Source of the DNA: Ophiosphaerella korrae
Lineage: Eukaryota; Ascomycota; Dothideomycetes; Pleosporales; Phaeosphaeriaceae
Assembly (NCBI GenBank): GCA_028456385.1
Contig: JALNQF010000005.1
Location: 124,001-188,000, forward strand
Length of the DNA stretch: 64,000 nucleotides
Direction: 5' to 3'
Position 1 is the stretch's first letter; each line of letters opens with the position of its first letter. Shown piece after piece: positions 33,179 to 45,756 of this stretch. A program made the translations under genes and the position numbers. The notes under the pieces were generated by a model. The model had not been told where the DNA came from. It searched no databases and worked only from the letters and a program-made list of their open reading frames with translations.

Positions 33179-33827
33179 TGAGTATTCAACAGACCAGGAG
33201 AGCCTTGTTTAGATCTCTGTAGGCGCCTTCAAACAATTTTTATTGTTATTGTTCAAATACTGTCTAAGAAATAGGAATCTAGTAGAACTATCCAGCCTTC
33301 ATGTTCAGATCTTGCAATTATGATGCCTAATTTACAGCTCAAGCCGGATTTGAGTTGTCACGATATCAGCCATATATTCCATATGAACACTTATCAGTTT
33401 GTAGAGCTCGCCTATGATCTTCAACTACGAGCCACATATTTAGGAGTTTAAAACATGGTGTGGCTAGCTTCTAGTGGACATCACATAGTCAAAAAAAAAA
33501 AAAGAAAAAAAGCACGTAGCATGTGCCAATGGCTGCTTCTCGTTCGAACCATGCGGTGTTGCTCAAAGCAGGCCAGGCCGAGATGAAAAAGCGCCAAAGG
33601 CATGAGCGCCACTGTCCAGAGTCTGATGGTACAAAACGTACAACATCGAGAAGGATACCGGGGCTTATCGATCTTCGCACGTAGACTAATTGACACGGTA
33701 TTGAGGAATAACTTGTGGCAATTTAAGAATGTGCGTTTTGCAAATCTGACCTGGGCTGGAGAGCTGCATAAACCGCAACATTTGAGAACCAAGAATGAAT
33801 CGCTGCAATTCTGGAGCTGATATTGAG
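33179..33827. other. Intergenic, 0.65 kb, convergent gene ends
   Basis: Contains an A-rich tract at 33491-33511 (A13, G, A7). No gene supported. Confidence 0.55.
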
Positions 33828-34857
33828 TTATTCATCATCATTGTCATCATCGTCATTCCGGACATCCATGACTCGTTCACCAGCTTGTTCAAGTACTCGG
33901 CGACTCCATGCGCGAACACCCTTATAGACTGCCTGTGTTGGATGAGCTCTCGTGGAACCAACAGTTTCAGTTAGATAGAGAGATACGTACCGCAAGGAAT
34001 GTGCCAACACCAATAACGATGATGATCCAGCTAACTTGCTCTACCCGGTCACGGCCAGTTCTACCTCGGCCGCCCCCGCCGATCCTAAAATACGAGAGAG
34101 GGCTAGCGAGTAAAACCTTGAGGAAACCAAGCACGCCCATGCTAGCGATACCTTTGGCAAAATGCTCGTACCAGGTGGATGGCTCGTCATCCTCGTAATA
34201 GTAAGTGTAGCTTGGTCTCGACCAGCTATTCCAAGGCATGTAGCTCCATGGATCTACATACAGACCAATGATGGGATCGGCTACAAATCCAAGAACAAAA
34301 ATGACCATGAAGAGAATTAGCATAGTAAGGGCCACTTGGGCACCTGCAATATTTGTGAGACTCGCTGCAACATATCCGTATAAGATTGCGAGATGTTAAG
34401 ACTCACCTATGCTGCCAATGAACCGACCAGTTCCTAGTCTTGCTAGGCGGTACTTGAAGCCACAGGTAGGGCACTGCCAGTAATTCCTTCGTCCATAGCT
34501 GGGATCAGCATGGCGCCAGGCTTGAAGGCAGCCATCATGAACATATTTTGATGACCCTTTGCACAGACATGGCCGAATTAATCGGCCGCCTTCATCCTGG
34601 TATACCACATTTGGGGATTGCAAAAAACCTGGAAGGCTTTCTGATGCAGCATTGAAGGTTGGCTGAACAGTTTCAAGACAAATCCTGCACTGTCTAGGCG
34701 GCCAATGTGTGCGCCGAGAGCGAGGTGCTGCTCCTGTATTCGGAGCCTCGCTAGAAGAACTGGTTTGTTGCTGCTGTCGCGATGAAGGCTCGCTTTTGGG
34801 AACATCGTCCGGCCAACTCCAGCTCCCAGGAGCTTGAAACCCAGTAGTTTGAGACAT
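33828..34857 (-). CDS. RING-CH (MARCH-type) membrane E3 ubiquitin ligase
   Basis: Exons 34407-34857, 33991-34343 and 33828-33932 (minus strand) give 302 residues. After a Gln/Ser-rich N-terminus, a RING-variant C4HC3 domain occupies about 55-140: CRICLE, then CLCKGSSKYVHDGCLQAW, then WQCPTCGFKY. The His at the fourth position and the Trp before the last pair are diagnostic of RING-CH. Two hydrophobic segments follow: LTMLILFMVIFVLGFV (about 155-175) and VSWIIIVIGVGTFLA (about 250-268), with a Gly/Arg-rich loop before the second. The tail is acidic (DDDDNDDE). The protein should sit in an internal membrane and ubiquitinate membrane or nearby proteins; substrates are unknown. An in-frame ATG at 34890 is an alternative start. 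Confidence 0.88.
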
Positions 34858-35322
34858 TTTGTAATGGATTTGTAGGTTTTCAGGGCGCAAACTCGATGTG
34901 AGCGACGTGGATTCTTACCAAGAAAGAAGCATAGACTGAAGTCAAAGAGTGATGGTGCGACTAGTTGAAAGACTGTGGGGAGGAAGTCATCTTAAGCGGA
35001 TCGGTTGCCCGGATCGAGTTCCGACACAGCCTCCTACCTGTTTGACTGTCACAGAAGACACGGTGGCAGAGCAGGATGGATGGACGAGAAGGTTCGGTCC
35101 AAGAAGTCGTGTTGCAGAGGTCGAACGAGCCCGGAGGGAAGATGGCCGGCGCCGAAAGTGGTCTGTGCACACTGGCAACCGCGTCAATCGATTGCCTAGA
35201 GCTCCAGCTCCGACCAGCTTCAGTGCCGGCAACCTTGTATCCCACCCCACCAAGCTCCTCCTTACGTTCTTGTTGCTCCCACAGAGCCTATACTCTTTCT
35301 TGCAGGAACACACACAACTATA
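34858..35322. promoter_or_regulatory. Divergent promoter region, RING-CH ligase / proteasome alpha-2
   Basis: 465 bases between opposite starts. Overlapping ORFs here on both strands are judged spurious. Both genes serve ubiquitin-dependent turnover, but co-regulation is only a guess. Confidence 0.45.
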
Positions 35323-36332
35323 ATGGCTGATCGATACTCATTCTCACTTACCACCTTCTCGCCCAGGTAAATACTCCGCGTCTCTAGTACTCTTTCTTAG
35401 ATTGGTTTGCTGACTTTTGATAGCGGAAAGCTGGTGCAGATAGGTTTGTGCCCACGATCTCCTCCAAATCTAATGATTAGGGACTAATCGAATTAAAGAG
35501 TATGCCCTCAATGCTGTAAACCAAGGAGTCACCTCGCTAGGAATCAAGGGTATGCTTCGCTGAAAAAGAGGCTTCTTGATGCAGCTTCATTAACTCCAAA
35601 TGTTTAGCTACTAACGGCATCGTTCTTGCAACTGAGAAGAAGTCATCGTCACCGCTCATCGACTCGCAGTCGTCGTCGAAAATCAGTCTCATAACACCCA
35701 ACATTGGTATGGTGTACTCAGGCATGGGTCCCGACTACCGCGTTCTGGTCGACAAGGCTCGCAAAGTTTCGCATACAGGCTACAAGCGCATCTACAATGA
35801 GTACCCGCCTACGAGGATATTGGTCCAGGATGTGGCGCGAGTGATGCAGGAGGCTACACAGTCAGGCGGAGTACGGCCATATGGCGTCAGTCTTTTGATT
35901 GCAGGCTGGGACGACGGTATTGAGCCCGAAGCGGAAGGCAAGAGCGATGAGCAGACAAGCGATGAGAAGAAGAAAATCAGTGGTAAGACAGGTGGAATCC
36001 TCAAGGGTGGGCCGAGTCTGTACCAGGTCGATCCTAGCGGCAGTTACTTCCCATGGAAAGCCACGGCAATTGGCAAGAGCGCGACCAGCGCAAAGACGTT
36101 TTTGGAGAAGCGTTACACCGAAGGCCTGGAGCTAGAAGATGCGATTCACATTGCCTTGCTTACACTCAAGGAGACAATAGAAGGCGAGATGAATGGTGAG
36201 ACAGTCGAGATCGGCATCGTTGGCCCCCCAGAGGACAGGCTACTAGGGTTTGAGGGTGTCGAAGGCGCTGTGGGTCCACGGTTCAGGAAGCTGAGCCCGT
36301 CTGAGGTAGAAGATTATCTCACCAATCTGTAA
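35323..36332 (+). CDS. pre8: 20S proteasome subunit alpha-2 (Pre8/PSMA2)
   Basis: Structural subunit of the outer ring of the 20S proteasome core. Exons 35323-35366, 35424-35443, 35499-35549 and 35608-36332 give 279 residues. The second exon is just 20 bases (SGKLVQI). The spliced start reads [20 protein letters not shown], then IEYALNAV, the alpha-subunit signature. [27 protein letters not shown] and [15 protein letters not shown] follow, then [18 protein letters not shown]. Human PSMA2 is 234 residues. The extra length is a Glu/Lys-rich insert near residues 150-178 (about 28 residues, [18 protein letters not shown]), placed at a surface loop between the GWDDG and GPSLYQ strands. It may be a lineage trait. 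Confidence 0.96.
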
Positions 36333-36692
36333 AGAATAGCCTCGCCTTCAACAGATACGATGGGGCATTGCAGTGGGCCGAGCTTGACCAGCCTTGCAAA
36401 CCGAGTGCAAACCCTCTCAATAGTGTCGGATAATAAGCGGCTTAGCAGCATTCACGAAAGCGAAACAATAGATGCCAATGACTGTTTGTTTGTGTTTATT
36501 TTTGAGACTTGGTGCGCCCCTCGCTGTGTAGGTAAGCGCTGCGCCTCCAGCAAGGCACCTTCGCCATGCCTCGTTGCACTCGGTTAAACCTTGGTAGGTA
36601 TAAGCGCCATGTTGCGCTAACTCACAAAACTAAAACCAACTTGCAGTCCGCTGTTGCTATTACTTCACCACCTTAAAATTTAATGATTGACC
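36333..36692. other. Intergenic between pre8 and dcl2
   Basis: 360 bases with the 3' end of pre8 and the dcl2 promoter. No feature called. Confidence 0.5.
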
Positions 36693-39600
36693 ATGAGCTC
36701 TTTAGTAGACGCAGTAGAAGATGGGGCAATTGCCACATCTTTATTCAATCAGGGGCAGATGCGGCTCCGATCATACCAGGCTGAAATGGTAGAGGAGAGC
36801 ATGACAGCAAACATCATTTGTGTCATGGATACAGGCAGCGGAAAGACGCACATGTAAATATCTTTTCATTCGTACCTGGAAATAAGACTGATTAATCACA
36901 GAGCTATCGATCGGGCAAGGGCAGAACTGGAGAGATGCCAGCCCGGGAAGGTGCGGGTCACCACTAGTTCTACACCCGATTTGGAGCTAATTCGCAAAGC
37001 TTGTATGGTTCCTTGCACCTACAGTCACTTTATGTGAACAGCAACATGAAGTTTTTAGGCGCAGTTTGCCTAACTATAATATCCAACTACTTAGCAAAAA
37101 GAACGCTATTGATTACTGGACGGACCAGAGTACTTGGGACACAATGCTGCAGAATGTTCGCATTGTTATTTCTACCCACCAGGTGCTCCTCGATGCGCTC
37201 ACCCACGCCTTTATCCAAATGAGCCGACTAGCTTTATTGATATTTGACGAAGCTCACCATTGTACATTAGAGCATCCAGCTCGTCAAATCATGTCTAACT
37301 TCTTCGAGCGCAGCAAAGGGCAGCGACCATGGATCCTTGGGCTGAGTGCTAGTCCAATCAAAAAGACTAAAGCTACCTCTGAAAATCTACGGTAAGAGCA
37401 GCATCTATACGCAACAAAGCCGGCTAATCGTTCAAGTCAAATTGAGCGTAATCTTTGCTCTACCATTAGGACTCCAAGGCTTCATGAATCCGAGTTTATG
37501 AAATATGTCCACAAACCCCAACTATCACCCGTATATTATCCAACTGAAGCTCAGTATCATGCATCCTCTGAAGGATTCCTTGCCTCACTCAGAAATGCAC
37601 TGAAAGAGTACAAACTTGAACAAGACCCATACGTGCTCAAACTCATAAAGCAGCATCAACAAGGACATGATATTCATAAGGATTGGGAAAAGGTGTTTCT
37701 TACTGAAATGACGACTTGTAAGCAACATTTAAAATTGCTTGCTGACAGAGCAGAAGCCATGTCAGAAGAGCTTGGGGTATCTCCTATGGAACTGCACATG
37801 CGTAAATGTATAGCTCAACTGGATGAATCGATTCGATCATCAGGCTCTCAGTTATTTGATGAGTCTTTTGACATGAAGAAACATCAGCTAGAAATCCTCA
37901 AACGGCTCACTTACATGCCGACGTCGTTAAACCATACGTCACCAAAGGTAGATTTACTGATTGATACTCTGATCGCGGAAGCTAGAGATAACCCAAAATT
38001 CGCATGTTTAGTATTCATTGAACAGCGTATATGGGTTGCTGCCCTTGCAGAAATCTTATCCTTTCACCCTCAAACGGAAGGTTTGCTACGAGTTGGTACC
38101 TTCGTCGGAAAGTCACCAGCGAAGCGCAAGGTAGATATTGCAGCGTTAGCAGAGCCAAAGAACCAACAAGAAACTCTGAGTAGCTTTCGGGCAGGCGTCT
38201 TCAATGTAGTTTTGGCGACTAGCGTTCTTGAAGAAGGTGTAGATGTGTCCAGCTGTGACCTCGTCATATGCTTTGAGCGTCCCAAGAATCTAAAGAGCTT
38301 CGTACAAAGGCGCGGGAGGGCAAGGAAGCAAGGTTCGAAGCACTTGATATTTATTCCTGAAGAAGGGGATGAACGGTCGCCAGAAATGTGGCAGTTCCTC
38401 GAAAACGAAATGAAGGCAGCATATCCTGATCATCTAGGAAGAACGGAGCCCTCAGAAGGGAGGATGCTTCAAGATAATGTCAAAAGGCTTCATTTTGAAG
38501 AACCCAACACTGGGTAAGTGGCCTTTATGAGTCCCTGATTTCATCCGCTGCAACGCCAGTAATTGCCGAGAGGATGTTATAACGGAGTGCTAACACTCAC
38601 TCCAGCGCGTTGTTGATGCAGGAAAACGCACCACAACATCTAAATCGTTTTTGTGCACAGCTACGGTCTGGTCCATATAACGAATGTCTCCCGGAATACG
38701 AGATTAATGAAACACAACCTGGAAAATTTGATGCAAGGGTCATCTTACCTATCTCTATGGATTCGAGAGTCAGAATTGCCACCAGCTCCACTAGTTGGGA
38801 TTCACAACGCTTGGCAAAGCAAGATGCAGCTCTTCAAGCATACATAGCCTTGTATGATACCGGTTTGGTCAACAAAAACTTACTTCCCGTCAGGCACGAA
38901 GTCGATGATGAGCTATTGAAGCTCCAGATTCCAGACGATACGCCAGCGCTTATACCCGTCTCACCAACGTTCGATCCATGGCCATTGGTCGCCCGATGCC
39001 AGCAAGAAAACCCAAATTACTTCCACCGAATATTATTACTGCTGCGAACAACTGACGAAAGGCCAATGCACATGTTACTGCTTGCACCTACCCTCTGGCC
39101 TATTGTTCCCGAAATGACCCTTTTCTGGAACCAATCAAAAGACATCCGAATATCCACATCTTATTTGTCAGGAATAACTATGAATACAGACGAGATCAAC
39201 TTGCTAAGATCTGGTACATACAAAATCTTGTATTCCGTCACTCACGCACGGATGGAAACCGGGAGAATGGACTTTCCTTGGCTGTTAGCCCCATGCGACT
39301 CATCTGGCCAAATACCGAGCGATTTCTGGACATCCGAATGGGGCAATGGGTCTTGCTCGGCCACAGAACTGGCCGAGCAAAGCAAGCATGATGTCTCAAG
39401 CTGGGGCCTAGTCACGCAATTTTTTGATGGCCAAAGATATATTCCCAAAGCTATCATCTTGAACAGACCAGATCCCGAATTTGACGAAACCGAGCAACTT
39501 ATCCAAGTCATTCCACTACCTAAACGACGCGATTTCCTACATCCAATGGTCGCTGTTGTTGGGGTGAATGATGCCAACACAAAAACCGAGTGCCTCGCTT

Positions 39601-41138
39601 TACGACAGTGCAATGTGAACACAATACCTGCCCGTTATTCTATATTTGCGCTTTTATTTCCCTCTATCTTGTATAGGATAGAATTGAGTATGATCGCGGA
39701 CACGCTCCGAAACACGTTGCTCAATCCGATTGCTTTTGACTATACGCACTTGCCTCTCATCATCCGGGCGGTTACGTCTTCTGCAACTGGCGAAGATGAT
39801 AACTATCAGCGTTTGGAGTTCCTTGGAGATTGTATTCTCAAGTTCATTTCCACGGTTCATTTGATGGCCCAAAAGCTTAATTGGCCAGAAAGCTTCCTCA
39901 CTGCGAAAAAAGGGAGCGTTGTCAGTAATGGTTTCCTTGCGCGAGCAACTTTATCAGCAGGGCTTGACAAGTTCGTCATCACAAAGCGCTTCACTGGTGC
40001 GAAATGGGCACCTCGGTATGCTGGTGACCTTTTAGCAGAGTCCAAGGCTGAAGAAAAACAAAAGAAATCCTCCAAGATGATCGCTGATGTGATTGAGTCT
40101 CTAATTGGTGCATCATACATCACTGGCGGGTTTGACAAGGCCTTTTCGTGTATTGCAACGCTTTTGCCGCTTGAGCCTTGGACGCCTGTGACAACTGCTA
40201 CTGCTATCCTATACGCAGCCGCACCTGGAGAAGATGGATTGACTGGCTTGAGTACGTTAGAAACCTTAATCGGGTACACCTTCAAGAAGAAAATGCTTCT
40301 TCTAGAAGCAATGACCCATGGTTCGTTCAAAGGACCCGCCCACAGCTCTTACGAACGACTAGAGTTTCTCGGTGATGCAGTTCTTGACTACATTATCTCA
40401 AAGCGGCTTTACGCACATGAACCTCCGATGTCACATCAGAAAATGCATGCCATTAGGACAGCAACGGTTAATGCATCTTTCCTTGCATTCAGGATGCTTG
40501 ACCAAACGACGGGCCAGCCAGAACTGCAAAACAGTGCACTATGGCAGTTTATGAGATCTCACAGCCATGCAATCAATAAATTGAGAGATACTGCCTTGAG
40601 GAAGCATGAGAGTGCTAGAGAGCAGATTGTGGCTGGGCTTCAAAGCGATGTAAGGTTTCCGTGGCAGCTATTCGCCTTGACCGACCCGCCAAAGTTCCTG
40701 AGCGACATTGTGGAAAGCGTCATTGGTGCCATTTATGTTGATAGCCATGGCGATGTCCCCACCTGCGAGGTATTTGTCAGGCGCTTAGGAATCCTCGATT
40801 GCTTTGAGCGCATACTGCGTGATAAAGTTGACTGTCTTCATCCCAAAGAGCGTCTCGGTCACCTTGCTGGAAACAGGCAGGTGCGGTACGTACCTATGAA
40901 TAAGGCCGCAGAAGCTAATAGCGGAAGCGACAAGGTGTACAGGTGTCAGGTGAAAGTAGGGGGTGATGACATTGGGGGTGTGGTCGAGGGTGTGAGAAGA
41001 CTTAACACCGAGACCATCGCAGCCTGGAAGGCAGTCAGGATCCTTGAGAGCCCTGATGATGGGGTCATGAAAGACGCTAGCGAGGATGATGAGTTTTTCG
41101 ATGCTGAGGAGGGGCGAGAGATGCTGGAGGACTGGTAA
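36693..41138 (+). CDS. dcl2: Dicer-like protein 2
   Basis: RNase III enzyme that cuts double-stranded RNA into small RNAs, acting in antiviral and transposon silencing in filamentous fungi. Five exons: 36693-36853, 36902-36950, 37000-37391, 37437-38513 and 38606-41138, giving 1403 residues, normal for Dcl2. The helicase motifs are MDTGSGKT (about 45-52), FLAPTVTLCEQQ (exon 3), FDEAHHC (about 152) and FVQRRGRARKQ (motif VI). A Dicer dimerisation-type region follows. RNase IIIa carries NYQRLEFLGDCILKF (about 958) and RNase IIIb carries SYERLEFLGDAVLDY (about 1141); both signatures keep the acidic metal ligands. No PAZ domain is evident, as expected for this group. The early introns are essential: they replace short dead-end frames with KLVWFLAPTV and LRQIERNLCSTIRTP. 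Confidence 0.96.
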
Positions 41139-42139
41139 GCTACTAGGGTGGTGTAGGGAGAATACTCGTCATCAGCAGCAACTGATTGCATACCTATTGG
41201 GTTTCAATATCTCGGTAATGAACAAAGGAGCCATCGCTGAGATTGCCTTCGTCTTCTGACGTGGTTAGTAAGTTGCCTTGGAGCAGCCACCTTGTGACTA
41301 TGTGACTTTGGGTCACTCGTTGGGTCGGCGCTTGTGATGTGTGTGAAAATCGAAGAAAGAATTTCCGTCTTCGACTGATGCCTCTCTAGTTTTTTGTGAC
41401 ATCAACGTAATAGCTGTGATAGCCCCATTCGCCTCAGGGATAAAGATTTCGGATATCGAAAACTATAGAGACCTTCACCAAAAGGCCCACTGCCCGTTGT
41501 ACAGTTGCATGGGCGGAAACCAAAGGGGGCCGAACTGCGTCAGTCTACCCCTAACAACCCAGCAGAGCATCTGAGTGAGAATGAAGAAAGGGGGGAGACT
41601 GAAAGATTCGCAACTGACCGCACTCGGGGCGGCCAGTCTGTTCACTCAAACCATGCGGCGGCTGATCAAGGATTGACATATGAAGCATGCATGACTTGAT
41701 GGTCTTACTAGTTTTAGGGAGATCGGATGTGGCGGAGGCACAGTCTTGGCCTGTCTACATCTTTTCGGCGATCTGTTGGCATCGTGAGGCGTTATCCCGT
41801 GTGGCGCGCTGACCGGATTTTACAAGAGTGCCTAGCGACACTCGACGCCGTATGGGGTCGGCCCAGTATAATGCAATGTGACTACTCGCCTTATCCGAAG
41901 GGGTAAGCTAGCCTAGCAACCGCAATAATCCGTTAATTGGGGCGCGGAAACATGTTCCTCAGGTTGGTCGCTGGGAAGGTCGATTCAACTACAACGACCA
42001 TTATAAAGAGCACAAACGTTTCCACCATCAACGACATCAGCACATTTCATCCACATCTTCTAGTTTACTCACATCATCATTACCGAGTTTTCCAAGACCA
42101 TCCGACGAATTACGCCTACTTGAACAATACTTCACCGCA
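41139..42139. other. Intergenic, 1.0 kb, downstream of dcl2
   Basis: No ORF with protein-like features apart from an overlapping frame at 41937-42278, which is out of phase with the small CxxC gene. Confidence 0.45.
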
Positions 42140-42387
42140 ATGTCTGGCAACACATCAGGACAATCTCAAAGGCCTTCCGGTGGACGTTCCACTGGTGCAG
42201 CAGGTGGCGAGAATGGCAAGTTTCCTTGCCGAAACTATCAACAGCCGGGTCATCCCCCCAATGTTTGGGTCGATGTGAATGGTGCGAGGTGCGCCCATTG
42301 TCTGGTCAGTTACTAATTGTCCCATGTTTCTGCGATCCGCTAAGAATTAATCAGTGTGCACCCCGCCAACCAGCCCGCTATCGTTGA
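42140..42387 (+). CDS. Small CxxC protein, function unknown
   Basis: Tentative 65-residue gene, exons 42140-42304 and 42355-42387, from an ATG in good context (CGCAATGTC). The N-terminal half is Ser/Gly/Gln-rich and likely disordered. The second half reads FPCRNYQQPGHPP, VWVDVNGARCAHCL, then CAPRQPARYR after the intron. That gives four cysteines and a histidine in a pattern that could bind zinc (C near 30, CAHC plus C near 52-57). The intron has a GTCAGT donor and a TCAG acceptor (50 bases). If it is retained, the protein ends three residues after CL (VSY). No signal peptide. I know no function. It lies alone in a gene-poor stretch. Confidence 0.5.
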
Positions 42388-45300
42388 GCTTCTCACAATC
42401 AAGTTCTGTTCACTACTTTCTATGGTACAAGATTGGCTTCGTCAGCTTGGGTAGCGGTTTCTAATTTACACACTAGGCGCTGTGGAGCAGTCGAGATGGT
42501 CCAAACTTTGAGTTTATAGTGAAATTCTATCTTTTGTCGGCTGTAGAGAATATGTAAGGAGGGCTAGCTGCGTCGTTTGTCTTACCTTCCGAGACTCAAT
42601 ATCAGCCACACTTTGCCTGTGAGATAGCTTATTCTTTCTAAGATGCCTCACCTGTACTCATATTCTGCCGTGAAGTTCATTTCTAGGTTGAACACTAGAT
42701 GCTACTTGCTGTGGCAGGGCCCATCAATATGAGCCATGGAAACGTGACGTCAGATATTTAGGCATTGCCCAAGTGATCCTCAACTCCCTATACTATGTAG
42801 CATAGGTTGCGTATAATGGCCCCTTGCTATCAGTAAACCAATAAGCAGAACTTGTACTATTCAGAATATAACTGAGTCTCCTTAGATCTCAGCTGCGAGA
42901 AAGCGGCGCCCAGTATTTTCGGCGAGTGCGCTGTGGGAGGCTTCCGGAATGTGCAGATTCTTTAGGCTAGGTGTACCTGCAGCTGCTGAAGAATGGTAAT
43001 CATTACTCGCCTTTCGAAATATTTCTACTGCATTATCGCTACCGGTTGCAAGACACTATTGGATCTTCGTTCATGGTCCATCAGCCTCAACCGCATAAGA
43101 CACGCACCCTACTACGCTATGAATCGTACCGAAGCCGCTACCGCAGCGTCGCATTTCTTGCCGACGCGCAAGAACTGTGGGGTCTACCGAGACAACAACA
43201 AAACACGAATGAAGGCCCAAGGAGTAGCACAAATTACGCGAATAACGGAGTGTAGAACCAATCATTCGTCATCAACCAACGCAATCTGATGTAGACACGA
43301 GAGTCTACGAGTGTCAGGAGGCATGCCAATTTCACCGCGCAAGCTTCGGAAGACTGATCTAGGGTGGCCACTCCCCTCCAGACCAAAATCAATCCTTGAC
43401 CCCTGACCAACTGAGGAGCCTGTAGCGTGCGATAACACGCCACAGCCGCAGGGAGGTCCAAAGACTAAAGACATTTCGTGCAAATTCTTAGAATATTGAC
43501 TACACCAACTGGTCACATAATTACCGTATGCTACTTGTCCAGAGAGTCGGGTACTGTAGTCGGGCAGTGACACAGACCCCCTCAAATTTGTTCAGGCCAA
43601 GGTCAAATTGCACCACGTATTTACATGACATATTCTAGGGTGGTACTGCATTCGCTGCAATCACCGATACTATGCAATTCGGTAACAACAGTGATAACTA
43701 CAGGAGAACCGCCTGACACCAGCATGTGGTTCTCCAACCTCATCAGCAGCCTTAGGCACGCACACCAAGGCTCCATACACCCTTTCGGCCTCTCGGTTGA
43801 TCTTTCAAGCCACCGATGAATAGGCATCTGATGAGGGTTCTCGTGTAGCATCCAGTCCATAGCCTGACCATAATACGGCAAGCAGGTTTCCCCCTCGCTC
43901 CTCGGTGGTAGCTCAATGGTCCGAATAGCAAACAAAGCAAACAAGTCGGCTAATTAAGTGCGAGTCTTGCTCTAGAAGGAACAACCGACGACTTGGCTTT
44001 GATAACATTGGATAATTCATTGTTCTGCCCACTCTGATGGAATTGAAGCCAGGATGTTCGACCAGAAGTTCCAACTTGTGATGTGCTTAAAAAGCAGGTG
44101 ACCGCAAACTGGTGCATGTCTCATGCATGCAAGACGGACGCCAGGCAGCACGGTCTCCTCACAACCCGGTCTCGCAGCTCAACTGCCCAGGCGCGATATT
44201 CGCACCTTTCAACAGCCTCTAACAGGAGCTTGGCCTGCAGCCTTGAGTAAGTTGAGCAAATCAGGGGACACTTGACTAGGATCCTATCTCGGTCCACTGT
44301 CCCGTAATTCCTTCAGCTCCCTGGGGATACATTCTTCATGCGTTCAGCGACGCCTCTGTACTAATTAAGTTCAAGGCTAGTAACCAAGATGCTGCTGGCA
44401 GGAAGCAAAGTCGATGCAATCGTAGGAGCTGAAGCCGTGACTTGTGACTCAACGGGTCATCTTGATAACTAGATCAAGGTAAATCTTCCAAGAAACACAG
44501 CAATAAGACTCCTTCGGACAGTTTCATAACGTGATAGCAGGTCAGCCTCCGACCATAATTTTCCCGCGTTTGGCCCCATCGTCAAGGCTTTTACTAATTA
44601 GGATATCAAGGGTTTCTAAGCGCGCGGCACAGCACACCAGCCGTAAACCCCGGTCCTTAGATAAAGCAGCGTCATCATTGGGCCGAATCAGATGAGCCGC
44701 TAGATCAGCCCATCGAGCACTATCGAGCACGCTACTCCGCAAACCCGTCAAAAAACGTCTGAGCTGTGCCGCGCTTAAGCGCCGACTGAAGCGAGCAGAC
44801 AAGACAACCCAGGAATTCCACGGCGCTGGGTCCCCAGGGCAAAGCCCGGTGGGTGCAGGAAAAAACTTGAAAATAGAGGCCTCAGTAAGGCGAGGGGAGG
44901 GACACACACAAGCTGCTGACTCCGTGACAAGGCAGATTGGTCTCGAGAGACATCGATCTGAGGCCGCAGCGTGGTCGCAGGCTCAGCATCGCACTGTTTC
45001 GACCGATGTGGCCAGTGCACAAAGGAGGATATGTGTCTCCGATCGCAAGAGATTGGGCTAAAGTACGGCGCTTAAAAAGTTGTACCCTTGCAGTTCAGGG
45101 TGTGACGACGTCCCTAAGGATGTTGACAACAACATCCGCGCCGAAGCTTACCGCAAGGGTGCTGCCCGCTAATTTCCTGGTCGCTCCATCACTGCCACAT
45201 TCCTACATATACGTATCTACTTAACGGCTTGAAGATGACCCGTTAAGTCACTGTGCAAGGCTTCCGCCTACGTAGAGTCAAAACTGGGTATGCGTTGGTA

Positions 45301-45756
45301 CCCTTCGGCTTCGCATGGTCTGCAACTCCATCGGCAATTCCGTCAAGGAACCTCGGGAATAGCAGTGCTTCTGCCCGGTAGGCTACGCCACTAGACAAGC
45401 CATTCGTCTGCTGAAGATGCCGGAGCCGTCCATTATCCTGGAAGATATCAGGTCCGGGGCATAACGCGAGTAAGGAGATTGGAAAGAGACCCGAACAGCT
45501 CCGAAAACGACGCGGTGATGTACCCGGGTGTGAAAGAAAGTGCTGCCACCGATTGATTATAATTTATATTGTATATTACTAACTATCTCTCAAAAGTTCG
45601 TCAATGGATGCAATGGCTGCGTCCGTCAAAAGCAACACCAGAGTGTGCCGTTTGACACCGCGAGGTCGTTAGCACCACGTTCCTTATTTTTATTCCAACC
45701 ATGTTCCTCGTAAATCATACGTAATTGATGCAGAAATTATCAAAGCAATGAGAATT
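42388..45756. other. Gene-poor stretch, 3.4 kb
   Basis: No confident gene. Minus-strand frames at 43262-43585 and 43621-43944 have somewhat protein-like composition (see findings). The portion 44500-45500 is more G/C-rich with overlapping ORFs on both strands but no motif. No terminal repeats, transposase or tRNA seen. Confidence 0.45.

Noticed and set aside
44542..44907. 121-codon minus-strand frame in the gene-poor stretch
   Set aside because: No recognisable domain, and a neighbouring frame is just as open; probably due to G/C content.
45050..45520. Possible structured RNA (several short inverted repeats)
   Set aside because: I compared by eye with SRP RNA, RNase P RNA and U3 hallmarks and saw none; a covariance-model search would be needed to claim an RNA gene.
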